This document shows, piece after piece, positions 51,367 through 58,434 of a stretch of 64,000 bases of DNA. Under the pieces are notes generated by a model. That model ran no database searches. It saw only the letters and a program-made list of their open reading frames with translations, and had not been told where the DNA came from. Numbering within the stretch: position 1 is the first letter of the stretch; every line of letters starts with the position of its first letter. Source of the DNA: Nannocystis pusilla (GTDB lineage Bacteria; Myxococcota_A; Polyangia; Nannocystales; Nannocystaceae); the NCBI RefSeq assembly GCF_020073745.1, contig NZ_JAIRAU010000019.1:186001-250000 (forward strand). The letters are read 5' to 3'. Made by a program: the position numbers and the translations under genes.

Positions 51367-51447
51367 ATGCACGACCACGAGGCCACGACGCGCGCGCTCG
51401 CGGGACCCGACGAGCCCGGCGCGTCGATCGGGGCGGGGTTCGGATGA
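51367..51447 (+). CDS. Possible 26-residue ORF coupled to the surface-protein gene
   Basis: ATG 51367, preceded 7 nt upstream by AGGGGG, reads MHDHEATTRALAGPDEPGAS... to a TGA that overlaps ATG 51444 (ATGA). It could be a translated leader that couples ribosomes to the triad's first gene. No domain; too short to judge codon bias. Confidence 0.35.
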   Translation: MHDHEATTRALAGPDEPGASIGAGFG

Positions 51448-52538
51448 GCGTGGCGGGCCTGCTCCTGCGCGGCCTGCTCGCCGCGGCGCCGGTGCCCGAA
51501 GCCGACGAGGTGCTGTGGATCGCCCCTGCGGGCTGCCCCCCAAGTGAGGCCCTGCTCGCCGGCATCGCCGCGCGGCGCGGCCGCGAGCTCGAGCCCGGTC
51601 TGGCGCGCGTCGTCGCGCGCACCACCGTCGTGGCGCCGCGTCGATATCGGCTCGAGCTCGAGCTCGACATTCGTGGCCGGCGCGAGAACCGGGCCCTGGT
51701 CGCGCGCACCTGCGCGGCCCTCGTCGACGGCGCCGCCCTGCTCATCGCGCTCGCCGTCGACGGCGAGCTCGATCCCGCCACGGGTGCGGTCGCCGAAGAG
51801 GCCGTGCCCGAGCCCGCCGCACCGCCCGAGCCCCTCCCCGAGCCCGGTCCCGAGCTCGAGCCCGCGGTCCCGCCCGCGCCCGAGCCCGCGGTCCTGCCCG
51901 GCCCCTCGCCCGAGCCCCCCGCCCAGCCCTCCTCGCCCGCCCCAGCCGCTCCGACTTCCGCTCCGCTCGCCCCCGCCGTCCCGGACCTCGCCGCGTCGCC
52001 GCCCTCGCGGCCGCGTCCGGGTGGATTTCTCCGCCTCCACGGCCTCGGCGAGTTCGGCGCCTTGCCTGGCCCGACCGGCGGCGGCGGCCTCGCGGGCGGT
52101 CTCCTGTGGCCCTGGTTTCGCCTCGAGCTGCAGGCCAATTACCTCGCCCCGCGCACCGTCGAGCCCCTGCAGACAAGGGTGCGCGCGTCCCTCTTCGCCG
52201 CCGCCGTGCTCGGCTGCGTGCGCCTGGGCGACCGGCGCCGCCTCGAATTCCCGGTCTGTCTCGGCCTCGAGGCGGGAGGGCTCGCGGGCGCCGCCGACGG
52301 CCCCAGCGGCCACCGGACCGCGCTCGGGCGCTGGCTGGCCGCCACCGCCGGCCTCGGCGCGGTCGTGCGCGTGCACCCCCGGGTCGCCCTGTTCGCCTTC
52401 CTGCAGGGGCTCGCGGCCTTCCAGCGCGGCACCTTCGTCCTCACCGCGCCCAGGGAGGATCTGCCGCTGTTCGACCCCGGCGTCGGCTCCGGTCGCCTCG
52501 CCCTCGGCATCGAGCTGCGCTTCGGCGAGCCGCGGTGA
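51444..52538 (+). CDS. Secreted beta-rich surface protein (first gene of second sigma triad)
   Basis: 364 residues. Short signal (AGLLLRGLLAAAPVPEA). N-terminal domain about 20-110 (WIAPAGCPPSEALLAGIAAR ... RTCAALVDGAALLIALAVDG) aligns with that of the protein at 15829 by its AGCP and LxDxAxxLIALA motifs. A long Pro/Glu linker (about 115-180) could span the periplasm. The C-terminal half is strand-rich (GGLLWPWFRLELQANYLAP, LGAVVRVHPRVALFAFLQGL) and ends LALGIELRFGEPR. It precedes the fused sigma gene by 43 nt. Confidence 0.75.
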   Translation: MSVAGLLLRGLLAAAPVPEADEVLWIAPAGCPPSEALLAGIAARRGRELEPGLARVVARTTVVAPRRYRLELELDIRGRRENRALVARTCAALVDGAALLIALAVDGELDPATGAVAEEAVPEPAAPPEPLPEPGPELEPAVPPAPEPAVLPGPSPEPPAQPSSPAPAAPTSAPLAPAVPDLAASPPSRPRPGGFLRLHGLGEFGALPGPTGGGGLAGGLLWPWFRLELQANYLAPRTVEPLQTRVRASLFAAAVLGCVRLGDRRRLEFPVCLGLEAGGLAGAADGPSGHRTALGRWLAATAGLGAVVRVHPRVALFAFLQGLAAFQRGTFVLTAPREDLPLFDPGVGSGRLALGIELRFGEPR

Positions 52539-52581
52539 TACTTCGCCGGCCAGCCGGAGACATCTGGAGACCCGCTCCGCC

Positions 52582-53721
52582 ATGCGCTCGGAACCCGAGG
52601 ACGACGCGCGCATCCGCGCCTTCCGCGAGCTCTACCGCCGCGAATTCGCCTTCGTGTGGGCCGTCGCGCGCCGGCTCGGGGTCCCGCCCGCGCTCATCGA
52701 GGACGCCGTCCAGGACGTGTTCCTCACCGCCTACCGCCGCCTCGACGAGGTCCGCTTCGAGGTCTCGGCCCGCGCCTGGCTGCACGGCGTCACCCGCAAC
52801 ATCGTCGCCCGCTACCACCGCTCCGCCGCGCGCCTGTCGCGGCGACTGGCCGCCGTCGCGGCCGTCCCGCGCGGCCCGGCCGACCCGCCGCAGGAGCGGC
52901 TCGCCGCCGCCGAGCAGCTCGAGCGCCTGCTGGAGCGCCTCAGCGGCAGCACCCGCGCCGCCTTCGAGATGTCCGAGCTGTTCGGCATGAGCGGGCCGGA
53001 GATCGCCAGCGAGCTGGGGATCCCGCTGCGCACCGTGTACTCGCGGGTCCGGCTGGCACGCGAGCAGCTCGTCCGCGAGTTCGGGACGGCCGGGCTCGAG
53101 CACGAGCTGGCCGGCGCGCGCGAGCGCGACGCCCCACCGCCGCCCGCGGCCCAGCGGTCCTGGGCCGTCCTGTTGCCCGGCCTGCTGCCTGCCCGCGCCG
53201 GCGTCGGCCTGGCCGCGCTCGTCTCGGCCCGCACCGCCGTCATGACCACCCTCGTGCTCGCGACCGGCGTCGTCGCCGTCGCCTGGCCGCGAGGCCCCGC
53301 GCGCGAGCGTGCCGCCGAGGATCCGCCGCCGAGCGCCCCGCCGGTCGCCACCACCATCGTTCGTCCCGCGCCGATCACCGATCCCCTCCTCCCGTCGGCC
53401 CCGCCCCCGTCCACCCCGCCCGCCGCGGTCGCGCCGCGCCGCTCGGACCCCGATCGCCTGGCCGCCGAGGTCGCCGTGCTGGACCGCGCGCGCGCCCGGC
53501 TCGCGCGCGGCGACATCGAGGCCGCCGAGGCGCACCTCGACGAGCACGCCCGGCGCTTCCCCGACGGCGTGTTCACCGACCTGCGCGGCGCCACCGAGGT
53601 CGACGTCCTGTGCCGCCGTGGTCGGCCGGTCGAGGCCGCCGCGCGGGCCGCCGACCTGCTCGCCGCGCACCCGCGCTCCGTCGTCGCCCAGCGCTACGAA
53701 AATTTCGTGTGCCCCGAGTGA
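52582..53721 (+). CDS. ECF sigma factor fused to membrane helix and TPR-like domain (paralogue)
   Basis: 379 residues from ATG 52582, with GGAGA upstream. Sigma regions about 1-170: FRELYRREFAFVWAVARRLG, LIEDAVQDVFLTAYRRLDEV, RAWLHGVTRNIVARYHR; region 4 GSTRAAFEMSELFGMSGPEI, ASELGIPLRTVYSRVRLARE. A hydrophobic segment at about 210-233 (AVMTTLVLATGVVAVAW) is followed by a Pro linker, then a TPR-like C-terminus (VAVLDRARARLARGDIEAAE, AHLDEHARRFPDGVFTDLRG, ...VLCRRGRPVEAAARA...). It is the same architecture as at 14314, with a shorter linker lacking the 39-bp repeats. Confidence 0.87.
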   Translation: MRSEPEDDARIRAFRELYRREFAFVWAVARRLGVPPALIEDAVQDVFLTAYRRLDEVRFEVSARAWLHGVTRNIVARYHRSAARLSRRLAAVAAVPRGPADPPQERLAAAEQLERLLERLSGSTRAAFEMSELFGMSGPEIASELGIPLRTVYSRVRLAREQLVREFGTAGLEHELAGARERDAPPPPAAQRSWAVLLPGLLPARAGVGLAALVSARTAVMTTLVLATGVVAVAWPRGPARERAAEDPPPSAPPVATTIVRPAPITDPLLPSAPPPSTPPAAVAPRRSDPDRLAAEVAVLDRARARLARGDIEAAEAHLDEHARRFPDGVFTDLRGATEVDVLCRRGRPVEAAARAADLLAAHPRSVVAQRYENFVCPE

Positions 53722-53769
53722 TACGAATCGCCGGAGGCGGAGACAACCAAGCCATCGAGGTTACCGCTT

Positions 53770-54546
53770 ATGACCCGCTTCTCCACTGCCTTCATGCGCT
53801 CCTTGCTCGCGGCCCCGCTCGCGCTCGCCTTCGCGGCCTGCACCTTCCCCAAGTCTCTCGGCGACAGCTTGACCGAGAGTGACACCGACGACGGCCCCGG
53901 CGGCTCCGACTCCGCGACCACCACCAGCGCAGGCGCACCGCCTGAGCCCCTCACCTCCACGTCCACCGACGGCACCGGCGTCATCACCTCGACGAGCACC
54001 GGCGTCATCACCGAGACCGGCGGCCTGTCCGACACCGATGATTCGGCCACCGACGCCTCGGCCTCCGAGGTCACCGGCGACTCCGCGACCGACGTGACCG
54101 GCGACCCCACCGCGACCACCGTGGACTCCGCGACCACCGACGAGCCCGAGCCCGTCCCCGGCCTGTGCCGGTCGGAGTGGCACGGGGAGTACTGGTGCGA
54201 GTGCACGGACAGCAACACCCAGGCCTGCGGCGTGGACGGGATCAGCGTCTGCTTCGCCCAGGACGACTTCGTCGTCACCCACACGAAGTGGGGCCCCTGC
54301 GGCGCCTGCGCCCCCGGGGACCAGAACGCCTGCGACATCGAAGGCGCGCCGGGGCGGCAGTTCTGCAACGTCGCCGACGCGTGGATCGACGACATCAACG
54401 ACCTCCCGACCCCCGATTGGGGCGCCTGCATCCTCGAGGCGGACATCGCCTGCGAGCCCGGCCAGACGATGATGTGCGAGGACAGCGAATTCATTCGGAC
54501 CTGCGTCGTCGACGATCAGGGCGTGCCGCACTGGACGGATTGCTAG
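53770..54546 (+). CDS. Cys-rich lipoprotein (third gene of second sigma triad)
   Basis: 258 residues from ATG 53770. Lipobox LALAFAAC (Cys about 24), a roughly 100-residue Ser/Thr/Asp linker with TSTSTDGTG/STGVITETGG repeats, then a Cys-rich domain (CRSEWHGEYWCECTDSNTQA, CGACAPGDQNACDIEG, CEPGQTMMCED) ending WTDC. It lies 48 nt after the sigma gene and corresponds by position to the lipoprotein at 13710, though direct homology is weak. Confidence 0.78.
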   Translation: MTRFSTAFMRSLLAAPLALAFAACTFPKSLGDSLTESDTDDGPGGSDSATTTSAGAPPEPLTSTSTDGTGVITSTSTGVITETGGLSDTDDSATDASASEVTGDSATDVTGDPTATTVDSATTDEPEPVPGLCRSEWHGEYWCECTDSNTQACGVDGISVCFAQDDFVVTHTKWGPCGACAPGDQNACDIEGAPGRQFCNVADAWIDDINDLPTPDWGACILEADIACEPGQTMMCEDSEFIRTCVVDDQGVPHWTDC

Positions 54547-54803
54547 ACGTCCCAGGGGACATGGTCCAGTGATTCACCGGTCCGACGCCCTGCGGGGTCG
54601 TCGGGCCGGCGCCCGACCACGGGCATGCGAGGGCAGATGACCACGACGAAATCGACGTCCTCTGTCGACGCCGATGACGACGCCACGCGTCGGAACACCG
54701 TTTAATTGGCCACGCCCGCAGGCACAGCGCACCTGCGGAGACACACGGCCGCGGCCACGTGCCCGTGGGTGCGCGGAGGGGCCACGTATGCGACGATGCC
54801 GCC

Positions 54804-56153
54804 ATGTGTCCACGTCCTCGTGCTCTCACACTGCTGGCCTCGCTCGTGTGCCTGCCCGCGTGCGGCGACAGCGGCGGTCGCACGGAAGACACCTCTGCCA
54901 GCGGGATCCTCTCGCTCGGGTCCATCAGCTCGGACACGGCTTCCGGCTCGAGCTCCGCTGGCTCCGATCCATCGTCGGCCGGCAGCGGCGGCGAGACCGA
55001 GAGCACGCCGACCTCCGGGGAGCCGACCGGCACGAGCGCCGGCACGACGCCTGCCGATCCGACCACGGGGACCACGCCGAAGCTCGACGTCGGCAGCGTC
55101 GAGACCAGCGGCGTCACCACCGACGACACCGGGGAGATCTGCCGCTCGATCTCCGAGGAGGCCAAGCAGACCTACGAGCCGGTCGACATCGTGTTCGCGG
55201 TCGACACCTCGGGCAGCATGGTCGACGAGGTCGCGCAGGTGCAGGCCAATATCAACAGCTTCAGCCAGCAGATCGTCGACAGCGGTATCGACGTGCACGT
55301 GGTGATGCTGGCCGGCGACCCGTTCCTCATCTTGCCGGGCATCTGCGTGCCCGCCCCGCTCGGCTCCGGGATGTGCCCCGCCGACACCAAGCTGCCGAAC
55401 TACTTCCATTACTCGCAGCCGACCCCGCCGGGCCCGATCGAGAGCGTCGACGGCGCGCGCAAGCTCATCGAGCTGTTCCCGGTGTACAAGCCGCACCTGC
55501 GCCCCGGCGTGCGCAAGTACGTCGTCATCGTCACCGACGACGACTCCCGCAACCATCCGGACAGCTCGGGCGACGCCGGCATCTACAACAACAACCCCGG
55601 CGGCTTCATCGCCGATTACACCGCCATCGATCCGATGATGTCCGACGGCATGGGCAATCGCATGTGGCGGATGTCCGGCATCTACGCCTACTCCGCGTGC
55701 GCCAATTCGGCCCAGGTCGGCCAGGTGTGGCAGGACATCGTCACCACCACGGGCGGCGTGAGCGGCGACATTTGCAACTGCAGCTTCGGCAACCCGGCCT
55801 GCACGCCGACCTTCCAGGCCGTGTTCGACGAGCTGGCGACGAAGATCATCCAGGGCAGCGAGCCGCTCGCGTGCCAGTGGCAGATCCCCGAGCCCCCCAT
55901 GGGCGAGACGCTCGACCCCGATTACGTCAACGTCGAGTTCCTCGACCAGGGCGTCGGGGTCCCCGAGACCATCTACCACGTCGACAACGCCGCCGACTGC
56001 GACCCGCTGCTCGGCGGCTGGTACTACGACGACAACAACGCCCCGAAGAACATCATCCTCTGCCCCCTCAGCTGCGGCAAGGTCTCGGCGGCCCCCGAGG
56101 GCAGCAAGATCAACCTGCTTTTCGGCTGCAAGACCGAGGTGATTCCGGGCTGA
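54804..56153 (+). CDS. VWA-domain lipoprotein
   Basis: 449 residues from ATG 54804; GACGAT lies 6 nt upstream (one mismatch to TANNNT). Lipobox LVCLPAC (Cys about 20), then a Ser/Thr/Gly linker. From residue about 125 a von Willebrand A domain: VDIVFAVDTSGSMVDEVAQV with MIDAS DTSGSM (about 132-137), KYVVIVTDDDSRNHPDSSGD, and DIVTTTGGVSGDICNCSF. The C-terminal part has five or more Cys (CDPLLGGWYYDDNNAPKNII). A metal-dependent adhesive or binding surface protein typical of myxobacteria. Confidence 0.88.
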   Translation: MCPRPRALTLLASLVCLPACGDSGGRTEDTSASGILSLGSISSDTASGSSSAGSDPSSAGSGGETESTPTSGEPTGTSAGTTPADPTTGTTPKLDVGSVETSGVTTDDTGEICRSISEEAKQTYEPVDIVFAVDTSGSMVDEVAQVQANINSFSQQIVDSGIDVHVVMLAGDPFLILPGICVPAPLGSGMCPADTKLPNYFHYSQPTPPGPIESVDGARKLIELFPVYKPHLRPGVRKYVVIVTDDDSRNHPDSSGDAGIYNNNPGGFIADYTAIDPMMSDGMGNRMWRMSGIYAYSACANSAQVGQVWQDIVTTTGGVSGDICNCSFGNPACTPTFQAVFDELATKIIQGSEPLACQWQIPEPPMGETLDPDYVNVEFLDQGVGVPETIYHVDNAADCDPLLGGWYYDDNNAPKNIILCPLSCGKVSAAPEGSKINLLFGCKTEVIPG

Positions 56154-56412
56154 TCGCTGGCTCGACGTGGCCTCGGCCGAAACGGCGAGGCGAGCAGCTC
56201 CGCTCGACCGTCGTCGACTCGCAGACCCGGGGGCGCCGAGGATGACCGCGTGTCACGCTGTTGGCGAGCGAGCGCCTGGCGGACGACACGGCCTCATCCG
56301 TGGGCGTCCCGCGGCTCTCGCGCCGAACCTGGTACCTCTCGAGCGCCCTCGCTGTTTTCTTGCGATTCGAGGTCACGTTTCCGGGCGGTCGGTCGTCGAG
56401 TAGGCGAAAGGC

Positions 56413-56418
56413 TAGGAT
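56413..56418 (+). promoter_or_regulatory. TANNNT -10 element of the selenoprotein gene
   Basis: TAGGAT, 6 nt before ATG 56425. Confidence 0.45.
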
Positions 56419-56424
56419 CGGAGC

Positions 56425-57000
56425 ATGCACGACGAATCGACACCGAAGGTCGGCCAGGTCGCCCCTGATTTCGAGCTGACGGACAGCGGCGGCGGTCCGC
56501 GCCGGCTCAGTGAGTTGGCGGCGGTGGGGCCGCTGGTCTTGATCTTCTACCGTGGCCACTGGTGACCATTCTGTCTCCGCCAGTTGGCGGACTACCGCGA
56601 TCGCGACTTTGCCGCCGTGGGGGCAACGATCGCCGCGCTGTCGGTCGATGAACCGGTGCGCGCGGAGGCGATGCGTGTCGAGCTCCGATTGCCGTTCCCC
56701 GTGCTGTGCGACCCCGAGCGGGCGGTCGTCACGGCGTGGGGTCTGCTCAACACGCGAGAGAAGGGTGGCATCGCCTACCCGGCGGTCTTCGTCCTCGATC
56801 GCGACCGCATGGTGCGATACCGCTCCCTGGACCGCACCGCCGCCCGCGTGAGCGCCGAGGCAGTGCTGGCATTTCTGCGCAACGGGATGCATGAGCCCAC
56901 GGATCCGCCGAGGCGGCGGGCCTTCTGGCCGGGGCTCCGCGCATTCGTGACGGCGATCCGGAGCACCCTGCGATACGGCGTCCGTTCCGCGAAACCGTAG
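56425..57000 (+). CDS. Peroxiredoxin-like selenoprotein (UGA = Sec at active site)
   Basis: ATG 56425 to TAG 57000, 191 residues if the single in-frame TGA at 56563-56565 (codon 47) is read as selenocysteine. Upstream: VGQVAPDFELTDSGGGPRRL, LVLIFYRGHW; downstream: PFCLRQLADYRDRDFAAVGA, LPFPVLCDPERAVVTAWGL, YPAVFVLDRDRMVRYRSLD. This is the AhpC/TSA-BCP peroxiredoxin order, and the TGA falls exactly where the family has the peroxidatic Cys (YRGxWCPxC), making a UxxC motif with Cys50. A SECIS-like hairpin follows. It should reduce peroxides via thioredoxin. The alternative is a TGC-to-TGA mutation making a pseudogene. Confidence 0.85.
56576..56591 (+). promoter_or_regulatory. Putative bacterial SECIS element
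   Basis: RNA hairpin UCCGCC - AGUU - GGCGGA: six perfect base pairs and a 4-nt loop with G in the second position. There are 16 nt between the UGA and the loop, at the lower edge of the range accepted for bacterial SECIS elements. It overlaps the coding sequence, as bacterial elements do. Confidence 0.75.
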
Positions 57001-57073
57001 GGCGATCGACGACGCGCGCTCCGGGCGACCGGAGCGCTCCGAGCCGCGACGTCGCTCGTGCGCGCCGCGGCGC

Positions 57074-57430
57074 TCATTCGACGATGACCTTCGCGCTCGA
57101 CCCGCGCCCGAACGTCTCCGGGTGGTCCATCTCCTCCGCCTTCGGCGGCGGCACCACGAACACCCCCGGCGTCGTCGCCAGCGCCACGTACGTGTACGTG
57201 CGCACGCCTTCCCACAGCAGCGACGTGAACGCCTCGGCTCGCTCGTGGCGCAGGTTCTGGTGCTCGAACCACGGGCGGCGACGACCCCCCGCGAGCGGCT
57301 CGTCGGGCACCGGCACCACCACCGCCGAGTCCCGGATCGCCGGACAGCTCGTCATCAACGCGAGCGCGAGGTTGGAGACGCACAGGATTCGAAGCGGACG
57401 ACCGGGGCGCAGGCCGCGATTGTATGCGCA
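57074..57430 (-). pseudogene. C-terminal fragment of a bacterial alpha-2-macroglobulin
   Basis: On the minus strand to the stop at 57074: WFEHQNLRHERAEAFTSLLW, YTYVALATTPGVFVVPPPKA, EEMDHPETFGRGSS. This is the extreme C-terminus of the large A2M family (normally well over 1,500 residues), with the ATTPGxFVVPPxxAEEM signature. Only about 115 codons remain and no start or body of the protein is present, so it is a relic. Upstream of about 57430 the sequence is unrelated. Confidence 0.65.
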
Positions 57431-57490
57431 CGCCCGCGGCCCCGACACGCCGCCCATACGGGCGATTCCGTCCGCCCCGGCCGCGCCGCC

Positions 57491-57532
57491 TGCAACTCTG
57501 GACATGTCATCACGGACATGTCCTGGCATTCC
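57491..57532. repeat. Three tandem 14-bp units
   Basis: TGCAACTCTGGACA, TGTCATCACGGACA, TGTCCTGGCATTCC in direct succession; GGACATGTC is formed at each junction. Confidence 0.7.
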
Positions 57533-57608
57533 CGCCCGTATCCACGCCGGGCGGGATCGCCCTCATTTCGCCGCGGACGGGCCCGGCGAGCCCAGTGACG
57601 ATGCCGGC

Positions 57609-57809
57609 ATGAGCGTCAGCTCGACCGACCCCACGCAGCTGGGCGGACCCACCGAGGCGGGCCCGGGCGAGGCGACGCTGCCGGCCGATCGGGAGGCGGG
57701 CGGCGAGACGGGGTTCGCCCGGGTCCGGCTCCCTGCGCGCGAGCTCGCCGCCGTGCGCGCCTGCAGGCCGGCAACTGACCATAATGTCTCTCAAGCCATG
57801 TCTGGATAG
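57609..57809 (+). pseudogene. Probable 5' fragment of a lost gene
   Basis: ATG 57609 lies 6 nt after GACGAT, the layout of intact genes here, and about 56 codons (MSVSSTDPTQLGGPTEAGPG ... FARVRLPARELAAVRAC) have strong third-position GC. The frame then enters the 14-bp array at 57785 and stops at TAG 57807. No domain is recognisable; kinase genes in this window start with similar low-complexity N-termini. Possibly a gene whose body was deleted up to the repeat. Confidence 0.35.
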
Positions 57810-57825
57810 ACATATTCTCAGGACA
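57785..57825. repeat. Tandem 14-bp units
   Basis: TGTCTCTCAAGCCA, TGTCTGGATAGACA, then the 13-mer TATTCTCAGGACA. The middle unit is a perfect palindrome with a 4-nt loop; outer A/T extend the arms to 6 bp (57798-57813). Confidence 0.7.
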
Positions 57826-57831
57826 CCGGGT

Positions 57832-58233
57832 TCAGGTGTAAGAACTGACCTTGTCCAGCCTCGCCCGGATCGCCTCGAGCTGCTGCGGCGTCGCCCCCAG
57901 GCGCTCGAGCATCGCCAGGTACGGCTGGAACGTCCCGCCGGAGCCGGGGAAGAAGCGCTTGAGGAGCTCCGCGTCGCCGTTCGTCAGCCCCACCGAGCAG
58001 TGTCGATCGACGGCCGCCGCCTCGTAGGCCGCGCGATAGCGGCGGCGCACGCCCTCCGGGCAGCTCGGGTCGGCGATGGCGGCGCGCAACGCCTCGACCT
58101 CGAAGAACAGGCGCAACACGAGATCGACCAGCAAGGTGTGGCTCTCGCCGATCTTCGCGTGCTCGTAGAGGCTGCGGTAGATGTCGTGGGCGTCCGGCTG
58201 CGCGTCGACGTACTTCATCGCCGCAGGATGCAT
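57832..58233 (-). CDS. Conserved hypothetical helical protein
   Basis: 133 residues from ATG 58233; ATG 58218 is an alternative. It is mostly helical: DIYRSLYEHAKIGESHTLLV, DLVLRLFFEVEALRAAIADP, GVRRRYRAAYEAAAVDRHCS, and C-terminal PYLAMLERLGATPQQLEAIR. No signal peptide or membrane helix. Codon bias is good. It is bracketed by 14-bp repeat arrays on both sides (57785 and 58306), so it may be a surviving piece of a rearranged locus. Family not recognised. Confidence 0.55.
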   Translation of the reverse strand: MHPAAMKYVDAQPDAHDIYRSLYEHAKIGESHTLLVDLVLRLFFEVEALRAAIADPSCPEGVRRRYRAAYEAAAVDRHCSVGLTNGDAELLKRFFPGSGGTFQPYLAMLERLGATPQQLEAIRARLDKVSSYT

Positions 58234-58305
58234 CGACCGTGCGAACCAGGCAAGCGCCCGGTTTCGGCCCTCACCGCCTGGCCCGCGCCGCGCTCCTCGC
58301 TCGTA

Positions 58306-58332
58306 TGTCTTCAAAGACATATCACGAAGACA
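58306..58332. repeat. 14-bp palindromic unit plus 13-mer
   Basis: TGTCT-TCAA-AGACA followed by TATCACGAAGACA. With flanking bases, 58304-58321 forms 8-bp arms (TATGTCTT/AAGACATA). Confidence 0.7.
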
Positions 58333-58434
58333 TCGCGTGACCGTCGCGCCGGGCATCGCCCTCTCACACCCCGGCGACGGCGACGACTCCGCAAGACTCC
58401 GAGAGCCGACGCCATCGCCGTCGCAATGACCTCC

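Noticed and set aside
57084..57809. 241-codon plus-strand frame
   Set aside because: Covers the A2M remnant on the opposite strand; only its last part from ATG 57609 has an independent start signal.
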